DNA of 64,000 bases from the NCBI RefSeq assembly GCF_003367315.1, contig NZ_CP031415.1:186001-250000 (forward strand), in the 5' to 3' direction. The notes beneath the pieces are model-generated. The model made no database searches, was not told the DNA's origin, and saw only the letters and a list, made by a program, of their open reading frames with translations. Each line of letters starts with the position of its first letter. Position 1 is the stretch's first letter. Both the position numbers and the translations under genes were made by a program. This document shows, in pieces, positions 1 through 9,248 of the stretch. The stretch comes from Saccharospirillum mangrovi (GTDB taxonomy: Bacteria; Pseudomonadota; Gammaproteobacteria; Pseudomonadales; Natronospirillaceae).

Positions 1-1
1 T

Positions 2-682
2 TATCTGTTTGAACAAATGCTGATCCACAGCGACAACACCGCCACCGATGTGCTGCTGCGTTTGCTCGGCACCGATGCGGTGAATGTGCAGGTGGCGCGC
101 AGCGTCGGTTTCGGTGTCGGCCGCATCACCACCTTGGCGGATGTGCGCCGCTACGCCTACAGTGAATTTCACCCCAGTGCGATGTCGCTGACGCCGCGCG
201 GTTTCTTTGCCATCAAAGGCGCTGGCGAAGGCGATGCGCGGGTGGATGCGCTGGCCGAGGTATTGAACATGAACCGGGCCGACTTCTATGTGCCGGATCT
301 GGACGCCGCCTTCGAGCGTTATTACGCCACCGGTTTGAACTCGGCACCTTTGGATCAATACAGCGGTCTGCTGGAATCGGTGGCGCGCGGCGAGGTGCTG
401 AGTCCGGCCAGTGGAGCCTTGTTATTGGCGACGCTGACGCGGGTCGAAACCGGGGTCCAGCGCGTTAAAGCCGGCTTGCCCGCCTCGGTACGCTTTGCGC
501 ATAAAACCGGCACTCAACACCGCCGCGCTTGTGACATGGGCATCGCCATTCCCACCGGCCGGGTACCGGCGGAAGGCGTCTTGATCGCGGTCTGCGCCCG
601 CGGCAGTGACGACCTGGCCGCCGCCGAAGCCGCGATGCGTGCACTGGGGGATGCCGTCACGGAGTCGGGTGTGCTTCACTGA
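2..682 (+). CDS. Class A beta-lactamase-like serine hydrolase, C-terminal part
   Basis: The reading frame is open from the left edge, so the N-terminus with the SxxK nucleophile motif lies outside the window. The visible 226 residues contain HSDNTATD, matching the SDN motif of class A beta-lactamases and related penicillin-recognising hydrolases. Near the C-terminus is HKTGTQ, matching the KTG triad. Spacing between the two motifs is somewhat longer than in classical enzymes, so this could be a general serine hydrolase rather than a resistance enzyme. Substrate cannot be told from the fragment. The gene ends 40 bases before a thioesterase on the same strand, which may share its transcript. 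Confidence 0.75.
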   Translation, partial: YLFEQMLIHSDNTATDVLLRLLGTDAVNVQVARSVGFGVGRITTLADVRRYAYSEFHPSAMSLTPRGFFAIKGAGEGDARVDALAEVLNMNRADFYVPDLDAAFERYYATGLNSAPLDQYSGLLESVARGEVLSPASGALLLATLTRVETGVQRVKAGLPASVRFAHKTGTQHRRACDMGIAIPTGRVPAEGVLIAVCARGSDDLAAAEAAMRALGDAVTESGVLH

Positions 683-722
683 ACGGCCCCTACCCACCGA
701 TTACCATTAAGGAAACCCCTCA

Positions 723-1520
723 ATGACGCTTGATGAATTATTGGCGGCAGCGCTCGCCTGTGGCACCCAAGGCCAGGTGTCGGTACCCGACAGCTGGGGC
801 CAGGGTCGATCCGTGCTCGGCGGCCTGTCGGCGGCGATGGCCTTTGCCATACTGCGCGAACAGATACCGGCGCAACGGCCGTTGCGGGCGCTGAGTGTCA
901 GCTTCGTTGGCCCGCTGGCGACCGAGCAGGACTTCGGTTTTCAGACGCAGGTGCTGCGCTCGGGTAAAAACGTCACTCAGGCCGAGGCGAAAATTGTTCA
1001 GGGCGGCCAGGTGTGCGTCGCCCTGCTGGCAAGTTTTGGCGATGCCCGCGACAGCGTAACCGGCGTAACAGCGACCGACGCCATACCGTTCGACATGCCC
1101 GCCAAGCCGAATTTTCTCCCCCACATTCCCGGCGTCACACCGCAGTTTTTTCAGCACCTGGACATGACCATGCTCGACGGCGGCTTCCCGTTCAGTGGCA
1201 GCAAAACATCGCACGAAGGCGGCTTTATGCGCTTCAAAGCCGCGCCCAAAATCTGGACCGAAGCGCACCTGATCGCGCTGATCGACACCTGGCCGCCCAC
1301 GCTGCTGCAACAACTGAAAAAACCGGCGCCCGCCAGCACCCTGACCTGGAACCTGGAATTCTTGCACCCACACCGGCCAGTGGCATCCGACGCCTGGTTT
1401 GCGTACCGCTCGATCACTCGTCAGGCCGGCGAAGGCTACGGCCACACCGACGCCAACGTCTGGGACGAGCACGGCGAACTGATCGTACTCAGTCGCCAAA
1501 CCATCACCGTCTTTGCCTGA
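723..1520 (+). CDS. Acyl-CoA thioesterase-like double hotdog protein
   Basis: This 265-residue protein resembles the TesB-like thioesterase family, in which two hotdog folds are fused. The N-terminal half carries a WGQGRSVLGGLSAA segment of the type that opens the first hotdog, and the C-terminal half carries a WNLEFLHP strand and a YRSITRQAGEGYGHTDANVWD segment typical of the second. Such enzymes hydrolyse acyl-CoA thioesters in the cytoplasm. The specific acyl chain is unknown. The start follows an AAGGAAA stretch. An aldo/keto reductase follows 47 bases downstream in the same direction; no pathway link is evident. Confidence 0.75.
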   Translation: MTLDELLAAALACGTQGQVSVPDSWGQGRSVLGGLSAAMAFAILREQIPAQRPLRALSVSFVGPLATEQDFGFQTQVLRSGKNVTQAEAKIVQGGQVCVALLASFGDARDSVTGVTATDAIPFDMPAKPNFLPHIPGVTPQFFQHLDMTMLDGGFPFSGSKTSHEGGFMRFKAAPKIWTEAHLIALIDTWPPTLLQQLKKPAPASTLTWNLEFLHPHRPVASDAWFAYRSITRQAGEGYGHTDANVWDEHGELIVLSRQTITVFA

Positions 1521-1567
1521 TCTGTTAGGCTGTCAGCCGACTTTTATCTGCGGAGCACAACAACACC

Positions 1568-2599
1568 ATGACTTATACCGCTGCGGAAAACCGCTACGAA
1601 TCGATGCTCTACAACCGCTGCGGCCGCAGCGGCTTGAAACTGCCGGCCATCTCACTCGGCCTGTGGCACAACTTTGGCGACAACGTACCCTTCGACAACG
1701 CCCAGGCGATCTGTCGCCGCGCCTTCGACCTGGGCATTACCCATTTCGATCTGGCGAATAATTACGGCCCACCGCCGGGTTCAGCCGAACGCAATTTCGG
1801 CCAGATTTTGAAAACCGATTTCGCGCCCTACCGCGACGAATTGGTGATCTCCACCAAAGCCGGTTACGACATGTGGCCCGGCCCGTACGGCAGTTGGGGC
1901 AGCCGCAAATACTTGTTGGCGAGTCTCGACCAAAGTCTGGAACGGATGGGGCTGGATTATGTCGATATTTTCTATTCGCACCGCGTCGACCCGGACACCC
2001 CGCTGGAAGAAACCATGCAAGCGCTCGACAGCGCCGTGCGCCAGGGCAAAGCGTTGTACGTTGGCATCTCTTCCTACGGCCCGGAAAAAACCCGCCAGGC
2101 CGCCGCCATTCTGAAAGACCTCGGCACGCCCTGCCTGATTCATCAGCCGAGCTATTCCATGCTCAACCGCTGGATCGAAAATGAAGGTTTGCTGCCGGTG
2201 CTCGAAGACGAAGGCATCGGCTGCATTGCGTTTTCGGTGTTGGCGCAAGGCATGCTGTCGGGCAAATACCTGAACGGCATTCCCGAAGGCAGCCGCGCCA
2301 CCGCGAATTCATCGCTGAACCCGGCGCTGATCAGCGACGACAATATTGCCAAAATTCGTGGCCTCAACGACATCGCCCAAGCGCGCGGCCAGACGCTGCC
2401 ACAAATGGCGATAGCCTGGGCGCTGCGCAACCCAGGCGTCACCACCGCCCTGATCGGCGCCAGCAAAGTCGCGCAAATCGACGATTGTGTGAAGGCGTTG
2501 GACAAGCTCGAATTCAGCGCAGATGAATTGGCGAAAATCGATCAGCTCGCCACCGACGGCGGCATTAATTTGTGGGCGGAATCGAGTGGGCGCGGTTAA
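1568..2599 (+). CDS. Aldo/keto reductase, YghZ/Gpr type
   Basis: A 343-residue cytoplasmic NADPH-dependent aldo/keto reductase of the group that includes Escherichia coli YghZ, an L-glyceraldehyde 3-phosphate reductase, and the potassium-channel beta subunits. The catalytic tetrad can be placed at D61 and Y66 (FDLANNYG), K97 (STKAG) and H138 (YSHR). The long NYGPPPGSAE loop and the GSWGSRKYL segment are typical of the YghZ group. C-terminal residues ALRNPGVTTALIGAS form the usual NADPH-binding strand. The E. coli-type substrate is likely but not proved by sequence. The gene ends 47 bases before the MoxR gene. Confidence 0.85.
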   Translation: MTYTAAENRYESMLYNRCGRSGLKLPAISLGLWHNFGDNVPFDNAQAICRRAFDLGITHFDLANNYGPPPGSAERNFGQILKTDFAPYRDELVISTKAGYDMWPGPYGSWGSRKYLLASLDQSLERMGLDYVDIFYSHRVDPDTPLEETMQALDSAVRQGKALYVGISSYGPEKTRQAAAILKDLGTPCLIHQPSYSMLNRWIENEGLLPVLEDEGIGCIAFSVLAQGMLSGKYLNGIPEGSRATANSSLNPALISDDNIAKIRGLNDIAQARGQTLPQMAIAWALRNPGVTTALIGASKVAQIDDCVKALDKLEFSADELAKIDQLATDGGINLWAESSGRG

Positions 2600-2646
2600 C
2601 GCGCACCACTCGAATTGCTGACACCCAACCATTTTGGGGTTTGTTT

Positions 2647-3486
2647 ATGTCCGGTTTTGAAAGTTCCGACCGTTACATCGCCAGCGATGAGTTACGCCTC
2701 GCGGTAAACGCGGCCATCACATTGGAACGCCCGCTGTTAGTGAAAGGCGAACCCGGCACCGGCAAGACGATGCTGGCCGAAGAAATCGCCGCTGGTTTGG
2801 GCATGCCGCTGGTGCAATGGCATATTAAATCGACCACGCGCGCGCAGCAGGGTTTGTACGAATACGATGCGGTGTCGCGCTTGCGCGACAGCCAGTTGGG
2901 CGATGACCGGGTGCACGATATTCGTCACTACATTAAGCCGGGCAAACTTTGGGAAGCCTTTACCGGCGAGCAGCGCGCGGTGTTGTTGATCGACGAAATC
3001 GATAAAGCCGACATCGAATTTCCCAACGATCTTTTAGTCGAACTCGACCGCATGGAATTCCATGTCTATGAAACCGGCGAGACGATTAAAGCGACTCAAC
3101 GGCCGGTGGTAATCATCACCTCGAATAACGAAAAAGAACTGCCGGATGCGTTTCTGCGGCGCTGCTTTTTCCATTACATCCAATTCCCCGATGCCGAAAC
3201 ATTGAAGGCGATTGTTGAAGTGCATTTCCCCAACATCGAAGCGGAATTGATGCACGATGCGCTGGAAGTCTTTTTCGAGGTGCGTGACGTTCCAGGTTTG
3301 AAAAAACGGCCCTCGACTTCGGAATTGATCGATTGGCTGAAACTTCTGGTCAGTGATCGTCTGGCGGCGCAGGCGTTAAAAGGCGGTGATATTCGCGAAG
3401 CCTTGCCGCCACTTTATGGCGCGCTGCTGAAAAACGAAGCCGATGTGCACATGCTTGAGCGGTTGGCGTTTATGAGTCGGCGTTAG
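2647..3486 (+). CDS. MoxR-family AAA+ ATPase
   Basis: A 279-residue AAA+ ATPase. Walker A is GEPGTGKT at residues 34-41, Walker B is LLIDEID around residue 113-119, and sensor-like TSNNEKELPDAFLRRC follows. MoxR ATPases act as chaperones that mature or insert metal cofactors into partner enzymes, usually with a VWA-domain protein. The in-frame ATG at 2647 is chosen over an upstream one at 2572 because the latter lies inside the aldo/keto reductase gene and adds non-conserved residues. A VWA protein follows after a palindromic repeat, giving the familiar CoxD/CoxE-like pair. No carbon monoxide dehydrogenase genes are near, so the client is unknown. Confidence 0.88.
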   Translation: MSGFESSDRYIASDELRLAVNAAITLERPLLVKGEPGTGKTMLAEEIAAGLGMPLVQWHIKSTTRAQQGLYEYDAVSRLRDSQLGDDRVHDIRHYIKPGKLWEAFTGEQRAVLLIDEIDKADIEFPNDLLVELDRMEFHVYETGETIKATQRPVVIITSNNEKELPDAFLRRCFFHYIQFPDAETLKAIVEVHFPNIEAELMHDALEVFFEVRDVPGLKKRPSTSELIDWLKLLVSDRLAAQALKGGDIREALPPLYGALLKNEADVHMLERLAFMSRR

Positions 3487-3522
3487 TTTTGGAGGCTGGT
3501 GGGGGTGCTCAGTGGTTGTGGT

Positions 3523-3660
3523 GAGATCCCGGATATCGCTGACGCGATTACGCTGGGCCGGCACACCGGGATGACGATTTGTGTCTTTGCTAAGTAGTAA
3601 CTTTCAAGCACAACAATAGACTTGTCATCCCGGAATCGCGCTAGCGATATCCGGGATCTC
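3523..3660. repeat. 138-bp palindromic repeat element
   Basis: The element starts with GAGATCCCGGATATCGCT and ends with its exact reverse complement (3643-3660), an 18-bp perfect inverted repeat. The symmetry continues inward imperfectly (ACGCGATT against AATCGCGC, CCGGGATGAC against GTCATCCCGG). It contains no open frame and sits between the MoxR and VWA genes. The inner motif CTGGGCCGGCACACCGG recurs at 25365-25381. It is most simply a REP/BIME- or MITE-like dispersed element; transcribed, it would form a long hairpin between the two genes. Confidence 0.8.
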
Positions 3661-3710
3661 GCCAATCGCAGTTCACGAACCAATGCCGCCTGTCTGGAAG
3701 GTACTAGTTC

Positions 3711-4892
3711 ATGCTGATCCGTTTCTTCTCCACGCTGCGCCAACACGGGCTCAAGGTCACGCCGAAAGAATTGCTGGTGTTGATTGAAGCCATGCAAGCC
3801 AACCTGGCGGGCTTTGATCTGGACGATTTTTATCAACTGGCGCGGCTGACGTTGATCAAAGACGAAACCCAATACGATCGCTTCGACCGCGCCTTTACGC
3901 ATTTCGCCGAAGGCCTGGAGGCGTTGCCGAATCCGTTTGGCGATGAGGTGCCGGACGATTGGTTGCGGCTGGAATTGCAGCGGCAATTCAGCGCCGAGGA
4001 ACGCGCAGCGATTGAAGCAATGGGTGGCATTGAGGCTTTGATGCAGGCGTTGGAAGAACGCCTGAACGAACAGCGCGAACGGCACCAGGGCGGCAACCGT
4101 TGGATTGGTACTGGCGGTTCCAGCCCGTTCGGCCATGGCGGTTATAACCCGGAAGGCGTGCGTGTTGGCGGTGCTGGCGGGCAGCGCGGGGCGGTGAAAC
4201 TGTGGCAGCAGCGGCAGTACAAAAATCTCGATGACAGCGTTGAACTGGGCACGCGCAATTTGAAAATGGCGCTGCGTAAATTGCGACGTTTTGCGCGCAC
4301 CGGCGCGCAGCAGGAATTGGCGCTGGACGACACCATTCGTTCAACGGCGCGCAACGCCGGTCTGCTTGACATCAAATTGCGCGCCGAACGCCACAACGCC
4401 GTGAAGGTGTTGTTGTTTGTCGATATTGGCGGATCGATGGACGAGCACGTGCAGGTGTGTGAAGCCTTATTCAGTGCTTGCCGTTCTGAATTCAAACAAC
4501 TGAAGCATTTTTATTTTCACAATTTTATTTACGACCATGTCTGGACTGATAACAAACTGAACCGTCAGGCCGTGACATCGTTGGATGAGATTCTGCGTAC
4601 CTACGGACCGGACTACAAAGTCATCTTCGTTGGTGATGCGGCCATGGCGCCATACGAAATTGCCGCCGCTTACGGCAGCATCGACTTTATGAATGTGGAA
4701 CCGGGCGAGGCCAGTTTTGGTCGGCTGGCGCAGCACTTTCAACGGCTGGTGTGGCTGAATCCGTTTCCGGAACGGTTTTGGGGCCACACTCAAAGCATTG
4801 GCATGGTGCGTGAGTTGTGCGCCGAGCGGATGTTTCCGCTCAGCGTTAATGGATTAGACGCAGCCATTGCCAGTCTGCAAGGGCGGCGCTGA
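3711..4892 (+). CDS. CoxE-like VWA-domain protein
   Basis: A 393-residue protein with a helical N-terminal part and a C-terminal von Willebrand factor A domain. The MIDAS metal site reads VDIGGSMDEH, with D238, S242 and D244; the usual first serine is replaced by glycine, a variant seen in CoxE-like proteins. A glycine-rich linker (residues 126-160) separates the two halves. The family partners MoxR ATPases in cofactor insertion or complex remodelling in the cytoplasm. The start at 3711 follows a GGAAGG stretch. The gene ends directly against the stop codon of convergent rutF. Confidence 0.83.
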   Translation: MLIRFFSTLRQHGLKVTPKELLVLIEAMQANLAGFDLDDFYQLARLTLIKDETQYDRFDRAFTHFAEGLEALPNPFGDEVPDDWLRLELQRQFSAEERAAIEAMGGIEALMQALEERLNEQRERHQGGNRWIGTGGSSPFGHGGYNPEGVRVGGAGGQRGAVKLWQQRQYKNLDDSVELGTRNLKMALRKLRRFARTGAQQELALDDTIRSTARNAGLLDIKLRAERHNAVKVLLFVDIGGSMDEHVQVCEALFSACRSEFKQLKHFYFHNFIYDHVWTDNKLNRQAVTSLDEILRTYGPDYKVIFVGDAAMAPYEIAAAYGSIDFMNVEPGEASFGRLAQHFQRLVWLNPFPERFWGHTQSIGMVRELCAERMFPLSVNGLDAAIASLQGRR

Positions 4893-5414
4893 TTACAGCC
4901 TGTTCAAACCCGCGTAACCGCGATCGAAATACACCAGGCCGTCTTTGCTGCTCGGTGCGGTTACCGACAACACTTCGCAAAACAGCGTGTCGTGCGTGCC
5001 CAGGCTGACGCGTTTGACGATGCGGCAGTCAAAACTCACCAAGGCGTTTTCCAGTATCGGCGCACCGCTGTCGCCCAGTTGCCAGGCGGCCGCTGCAAAG
5101 CGTTCGTCCATGTCGGTTTTACCGCCAAACAGATTCGATAACGCCATCTGATCGGCAGTCAGGGTGTTGACGCACAACGCCTGGTTGGCGTCGAACATAG
5201 GGAACGCCGAGGCGCTGCGATTCAGACACACCAACAAGGTTGGTGGCTGGTCGCTGACGCTGCACACGGCGGTGGCGGTGAAGCCAGCGCGCCCGCCGGG
5301 GCCATCGGTGGTGACGATGTTCACCGCTGCGGCCAGACCCGACATAGCATCGCGGTAGCTTTGAGAGTTCAGCTCGGGTGTTATTTCAGTCGCAGCAGCG
5401 GCAGGCGCGTTCAT
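4893..5414 (-). CDS. rutF: RutF, FMN reductase of pyrimidine catabolism
   Basis: A 173-residue flavin reductase-like protein. RutF supplies reduced FMN for the RutA monooxygenase in uracil ring opening. The sequence shows the family core: residues [16 protein letters not shown], then [20 protein letters not shown], which form the flavin-binding barrel, and a C-terminal [12 protein letters not shown] strand. It is the last gene of a six-gene minus-strand run A-B-C-D-E-F, 29 bases after rutE. Flavin reductases of this fold are hard to tell apart by sequence alone; the assignment rests on the cluster. Confidence 0.9.
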   Translation of the reverse strand: MNAPAAAATEITPELNSQSYRDAMSGLAAAVNIVTTDGPGGRAGFTATAVCSVSDQPPTLLVCLNRSASAFPMFDANQALCVNTLTADQMALSNLFGGKTDMDERFAAAAWQLGDSGAPILENALVSFDCRIVKRVSLGTHDTLFCEVLSVTAPSSKDGLVYFDRGYAGLNRL

Positions 5415-5443
5415 GGCGTTCTCCTTTCCTTTCTTGATTCGTT

Positions 5444-6034
5444 TCAGCAGAAATCGCAGACGTCGTCGATGCTCAGACGCGGCAGGCGATCGTGCAGTTT
5501 TTCCGGTTGGCCGTAGCCGAGGTTGATCAGGAAATTCACGGTCCAGTCGCGGCCATCAAGAAATTCGGCTTTGACTTTGGCGGCATCGAAACCGGACATC
5601 GGGCCGGCATCCAGACCCAGCGAGCGCGCTGCCATAATCAGATAGGCCGCTTGCAGCGAGCCGTTACGCAGTGCGGTTTGTTGGGCGAAGGCTTCGTTGC
5701 CGGTGAACCAGGAACGGGCGTCGGTGTGCGGAAACAACGTCGGCAGATGCTCGTAGAACTGGTTGTCGTAAGCGGCGATCACGGTGACCGGCGCTTTCAT
5801 GGTTTTTTCCATATTGCCCGCCGACATTGCCGGCTTCAGGCGCTCTTTGCCTTCGGGCGTGCGCACGAAAATAAACCGCGCCGGGCTACAGTTGGCCGAG
5901 GTCGGGCCGAACTTGGTCAATTCGTAGAGTTCTTTCAGCACGCTGTCGGCAATGGGTTTGTCTTGCCAGTAGCTGTAGGTGCGCGCTTCGGTGAACAGTT
6001 GTTTCAGGGCAGCGGAATCGATGGAGCTGGACAT
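5444..6034 (-). CDS. rutE: RutE, malonic semialdehyde reductase
   Basis: A 196-residue nitroreductase-fold flavoprotein. In the Rut pathway RutE reduces toxic malonic semialdehyde to 3-hydroxypropionate using NAD(P)H. The sequence has [20 protein letters not shown] near the N-terminus and the [13 protein letters not shown] block near the C-terminus, both highly typical of RutE/HadB/YdfG-linked nitroreductases. It starts 8 bases after the rutD stop codon, indicating translation within one operon. The C-terminal cysteine pair CDFC is not a known catalytic motif. Confidence 0.93.
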   Translation of the reverse strand: MSSSIDSAALKQLFTEARTYSYWQDKPIADSVLKELYELTKFGPTSANCSPARFIFVRTPEGKERLKPAMSAGNMEKTMKAPVTVIAAYDNQFYEHLPTLFPHTDARSWFTGNEAFAQQTALRNGSLQAAYLIMAARSLGLDAGPMSGFDAAKVKAEFLDGRDWTVNFLINLGYGQPEKLHDRLPRLSIDDVCDFC

Positions 6035-6042
6035 AACAATCC

Positions 6043-6843
6043 TTAGGTAACGTTAAACGGAAGCACGGAAAATCGGGTCAAATGTTCAACAAGCAAGGTG
6101 TTGGTTTGTTCCGCCTGGGTAACGCTGCTGGCATGGCCGCCGAATTCGAGCATTGCCAGGCGGGCACGCGGCAGCCGTTGTTCCAGTTGTTGCGAGCAGG
6201 TCCAGGGCACCAGCAGGTCGTCGCGATTGGCGATTAACAGCGTCGGCGCTTCGATCTGCGCCAGCTCGGCGTCGCTCATCGCAAAACCCTGTACCGCCTC
6301 CAGGCGACGACGCAGATTGTCGGGCGGCGGGAAATGCGACAACACCTGCTGGTCTTCCCCGGCCAGTTCGGCGGCGTGCTGGTGTATCCAGGTTGGTGGA
6401 TACAAAAACAGCGCCTGGGCTTCCACGTAGGCCGCCGGGCCAATGTGATCGAGCAATTGCCGGCGCACCGAAAAACAACGCTGGGTGTGCGGGCTGAGTT
6501 GGTGCCAGCCGTTGATAATCACCAACGAGCGCAGGCGCTGCGGTTGCTGCAACGCCATGGTCAGACCGATGTGGCCGCCCAGGGCGTGGCCGATCAGATG
6601 GCAATCATCAACGCCTACGGCATCTAACGCTTCGAACAACTCCTGCGCCATGTCGGCGATGCGGTAGCCGGCCGGCAAGTCTGCCGGGCTGCGGCCGGTG
6701 CCTAACTGGTCGTACAACACCACGCGATAATGCGGCGTCAGCGCAGCCAACTGCGGTTGCCAAAAACGCGCCGAACCACCGAGACCGGAGCTGAGCACCA
6801 CGGTGTGTTCTGCGTTTAACTGACCGACCACTTCCACGTGCAT
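6043..6843 (-). CDS. rutD: RutD, carbamate hydrolase-type alpha/beta hydrolase
   Basis: A 266-residue alpha/beta hydrolase-fold protein. RutD speeds the breakdown of carbamate released in the pathway. The nucleophile elbow reads GHALGG, so the usual serine is alanine; the E. coli protein also has GHALG, so this is a family trait and not a mutation. The oxyanion-side [10 protein letters not shown], the DQLGTGRSP loop and the late GGHASSV histidine are present. The ATG at 6841-6843 is chosen because residues from an upstream in-frame start would overlap rutC and are not conserved. The gene begins 17 bases after rutC. Confidence 0.92.
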   Translation of the reverse strand: MHVEVVGQLNAEHTVVLSSGLGGSARFWQPQLAALTPHYRVVLYDQLGTGRSPADLPAGYRIADMAQELFEALDAVGVDDCHLIGHALGGHIGLTMALQQPQRLRSLVIINGWHQLSPHTQRCFSVRRQLLDHIGPAAYVEAQALFLYPPTWIHQHAAELAGEDQQVLSHFPPPDNLRRRLEAVQGFAMSDAELAQIEAPTLLIANRDDLLVPWTCSQQLEQRLPRARLAMLEFGGHASSVTQAEQTNTLLVEHLTRFSVLPFNVT

Positions 6844-6860
6844 GCGAAACGTCCGTGCGG

Positions 6861-7241
6861 TTACAGGTGCGCGATGCTGGCGATTTCGACCAGCGCCTCG
6901 GGTTTCACCAGGCCGCACTGAATGCAGTAGCGCGCCGGTTTTTCACCCGCGAAGAATTCCGCGTACACCTTGTTGACGGCGCCGTAGTCGGCCCAGTCTT
7001 TAACGAAAATCATGTTGAAGACGACGTCGTCCATGGTGCCGCCGGCGGTTTCCACCACGCCTTTGATGGTGGTCAGCACATGGCGGGTCTGGGCTTCGGC
7101 ATCGCCGACGTGAACGACGTTGTTGTCTTTGTCGAACGGCAAGGTGCCGGATACATACAGCACGTTGTTGGCCACGGTGCCGGGAACAAAGGGCGCGATG
7201 GGGACGCCGGTACCGGCGGGAATCACAGCTTTCTTAGGCAT
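6861..7241 (-). CDS. rutC: RutC, RidA-family 3-aminoacrylate deaminase
   Basis: A 126-residue RidA/YjgF-family protein. RutC converts 3-aminoacrylate to malonic semialdehyde and ammonia. Family features visible are [12 protein letters not shown], the Q-T-R-H-V-L helix at 51-56, and the [11 protein letters not shown] segment near the C-terminus, where an arginine contacts substrate carboxylate in this family. The start at 7239-7241 gives the family's normal length; an upstream in-frame start would run through rutB. Spacing of 14 bases to rutB supports operon expression. Confidence 0.94.
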   Translation of the reverse strand: MPKKAVIPAGTGVPIAPFVPGTVANNVLYVSGTLPFDKDNNVVHVGDAEAQTRHVLTTIKGVVETAGGTMDDVVFNMIFVKDWADYGAVNKVYAEFFAGEKPARYCIQCGLVKPEALVEIASIAHL

Positions 7242-7255
7242 GGCAGTTTCCTCGT

Positions 7256-8014
7256 TCAGACAGTGGCGGCAGTCGCCGGTTGGGTGGATTCGGTGGCAAA
7301 GGTGTCGCAGAAGGTTGTTACGTCCGACACCCAGCCAAAGAAGGTTTCGATGTTGTACAGCGAGGCCGCCTGGATCGAATCCGGCCCGGCCTGGTGCGTA
7401 GCGTCGGCCAGCACCACGCCAAAATATTCCAGGAAGAAACCGTCGCGCAGCGTCGATTCCACACAGACGTTGGTGGCGATGCCGGTGAACACCAGATTGC
7501 GAATGCCACGCGCGCGCAGCAGAGAATCCAGCGGGGTGTTGTAGAAACCGCTGTAACGGGTTTTGCCCAGCACCAGATCGCTCGGTTCGGGTTTCAGTGC
7601 ATCCACCAGTTGGTAATCCCAACCGCCGCGCGACAACAAAGTGCCCGCCAGTTCCGGTTGGCGACGCATGGTTTTCAGCGCGTTCGATTTGTACCAGTTG
7701 GGCGAGCCGGGGCCGCCGGCTTCGCGGTATTCCGGGTCCCAGCCGTTCTGGAAAAACACCACTGGCATGCCCGCGCTGCGTGCGGTTTTCAGCACCTTGT
7801 TGATGTTGGCGATCACCGGGCCGGTGTGTGACACATCAAAACCGGCGCGGTCGAGATAGCCGTCTTTGCTGGCGTAGGCGTTCTGCATGTCGATGACGAT
7901 GACTGCCGTTTCGCTCGCCTTCAGTTGAATCGGCTCCGGCTTGGCGACGAGCGTGATGGCGTCTTCGCCGCTGCTGCTTAACGCATAGCCGCTGACGTTG
8001 GCGTCGATGCTCAT
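7256..8014 (-). CDS. rutB: RutB, ureidoacrylate amidohydrolase
   Basis: A 252-residue isochorismatase-like cysteine hydrolase. It cleaves ureidoacrylate peracid or ureidoacrylate to 3-aminoacrylate, releasing carbamate. The catalytic triad can be placed at D42 (IDMQN), K151 (LGKTRYSGF) and C184 ([12 protein letters not shown]). The start codon overlaps the rutA stop codon in an ATGA arrangement, so the two are translationally coupled. The C-terminus ends in an alanine/threonine-rich tail of about a dozen residues that is probably unstructured. Confidence 0.95.
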   Translation of the reverse strand: MSIDANVSGYALSSSGEDAITLVAKPEPIQLKASETAVIVIDMQNAYASKDGYLDRAGFDVSHTGPVIANINKVLKTARSAGMPVVFFQNGWDPEYREAGGPGSPNWYKSNALKTMRRQPELAGTLLSRGGWDYQLVDALKPEPSDLVLGKTRYSGFYNTPLDSLLRARGIRNLVFTGIATNVCVESTLRDGFFLEYFGVVLADATHQAGPDSIQAASLYNIETFFGWVSDVTTFCDTFATESTQPATAATV

Positions 8015-9102
8015 GCCGTGGCCTCCGCTGCGACGTCGATGTGTTCGCGGCACTTCATCAACGGTTGAATGCGCTGGCCGAACAGTTCGACTCCTTTAAC
8101 AAAATCGTCGAACGTCAGCATCACGCCTTCGGTACCGGGCACCTCGGCAATTTCATCGAGCATGGCAGCGACGGTCTCAAAAGAGCCGACCAGCGTGCCC
8201 ATGTTGATGTTCACCGCCGACGTCGGGTCGGCCATCTGGCGTACGTTGGTGTCGCCTTTGGATTTGGTGTCGGCCGCGCCCTGAACGCCGAGCCAGGCGA
8301 CGGCTTCTTCATCGACGCCTTCTTTATAGAACTCCCACTTGGCGCGTGCGGCTTCGTCGGTTTCGTCGGCGATGATCATAAACAGCGGGCAGGCTTTAAC
8401 GTCGCGGCCGGTTTCTTCGGTGGCTTTGAGCAGGCGCTCGGCGGTGGGTGCGAAGGCCGTCGGGGTGTTTACGCCTTTACCGAAACAGAAGGCGTAATTG
8501 GCGTATTTGGCGGTGAAGGCGAGGCCGGCGTCACTCTGGCCGGCGCAGATGATTTGCAGCGGGCCTTTGGGTTTCGGGCTGACGCGGCAATCGTCCATCT
8601 GGAAGTAATCGCCTTTCAGGTCGCTGCGGCCGGTCTGCCACAGTTCGGTGAGAATTTCGGCGTACTCGGTTAAGTAGTCGTAGCGGTAGGCGAAGAATTC
8701 GTCGCCCGGCCACAAGCCCATTTGCGAGTATTCAGGTTTCTGCCAGCCGGTCACCAGATTAATGCCGAAGCGGCCGTTGGAAATGGAATCGATGGTCGAG
8801 GCCATGCGCGCGGCAATGGCCGGCGGCACCGTTAAAGTGGCAGCGGTGGCAAACAGTTGAATCTTGCTGGTCACAGCGGCGAGGCCGGCCATCAGCGTGA
8901 AGGATTCCAGGTTGTGGTCCCAGAACTCGGTTTCACCGCCAAAGCCGCGCAGCTTGATCATCGACAGCGCGAAATCGAAACCGTAGTGCTCGGCGCGCTG
9001 GGTGATGGTTTTGTTCAGTTCGAAGCTCGGCATGTATTGCGGCGCGTTTTTGGAAATCAGCCAGCCGTTGTTGCCGATGGGAATGAATACACCCACTTTC
9101 AT
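8011..9102 (-). CDS. rutA: RutA, pyrimidine monooxygenase
   Basis: A 363-residue flavin-dependent monooxygenase of the bacterial luciferase-like fold. It opens the uracil ring between N3 and C4, the first step of the Rut pathway. Stretches such as FVNL-type [19 protein letters not shown], the [11 protein letters not shown] block and [19 protein letters not shown] are near-identical to my recollection of the E. coli protein. The start at 9100-9102 ([14 protein letters not shown]) matches the family and is preceded by GAGGA; an upstream in-frame start at 9255 would read through the promoter region. First gene of the operon. Confidence 0.96.
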   Translation of the reverse strand: MKVGVFIPIGNNGWLISKNAPQYMPSFELNKTITQRAEHYGFDFALSMIKLRGFGGETEFWDHNLESFTLMAGLAAVTSKIQLFATAATLTVPPAIAARMASTIDSISNGRFGINLVTGWQKPEYSQMGLWPGDEFFAYRYDYLTEYAEILTELWQTGRSDLKGDYFQMDDCRVSPKPKGPLQIICAGQSDAGLAFTAKYANYAFCFGKGVNTPTAFAPTAERLLKATEETGRDVKACPLFMIIADETDEAARAKWEFYKEGVDEEAVAWLGVQGAADTKSKGDTNVRQMADPTSAVNINMGTLVGSFETVAAMLDEIAEVPGTEGVMLTFDDFVKGVELFGQRIQPLMKCREHIDVAAEATA

Positions 9103-9156
9103 CTGTTGCGTCCTCGTCTGGGCGCCGTTCGAATCTGGCGCAGTTGGGCTAGCACA

Positions 9157-9174
9157 TTGCAGAAAGTCGGCCAA
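9157..9174 (-). promoter_or_regulatory. Sigma54-type promoter of the rut operon
   Basis: On the minus strand the sequence reads TTGGCCGACTTTCTGCAA. It has the invariant GG and GC separated by exactly ten bases, within the TTGGC and TGCA contexts of sigma54 promoters. Transcription would start near 9147, about 45 bases before the rutA ATG. The E. coli rut operon is known to be NtrC-activated, which makes the site plausible. Confidence 0.7.
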
Positions 9175-9183
9175 TTCTGATTT

Positions 9184-9199
9184 ATTGATACAAATCAAT
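9184..9199. repeat. Inverted repeat ATTGAT-4-ATCAAT
   Basis: A 6-bp perfect inverted repeat with a four-base loop lies between the sigma54-type promoter and the RutR-type operator. No known consensus is matched with confidence; it may be an operator half of another regulator or chance in AT-rich sequence. Confidence 0.35.
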
Positions 9200-9228
9200 T
9201 GGTTAGAAAATAAGCGCAAAAATAATCG

Positions 9229-9240
9229 GACCAAATGGTC
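9229..9240. promoter_or_regulatory. RutR-type operator
   Basis: GACCAAATGGTC is a perfect palindrome with two central bases. It matches the core of the E. coli RutR consensus TTGACCA-n2-TGGTCAA. It lies in the gap between divergent rutA and rutR, so one bound dimer could act on both. RutR releases DNA when it binds uracil or thymine. Confidence 0.82.
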
Positions 9241-9248
9241 TAGTTTAG

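Noticed and set aside
3523-3660. Insertion sequence
   Set aside because: 138 bases with no transposase frame; fits a non-autonomous palindromic repeat instead.
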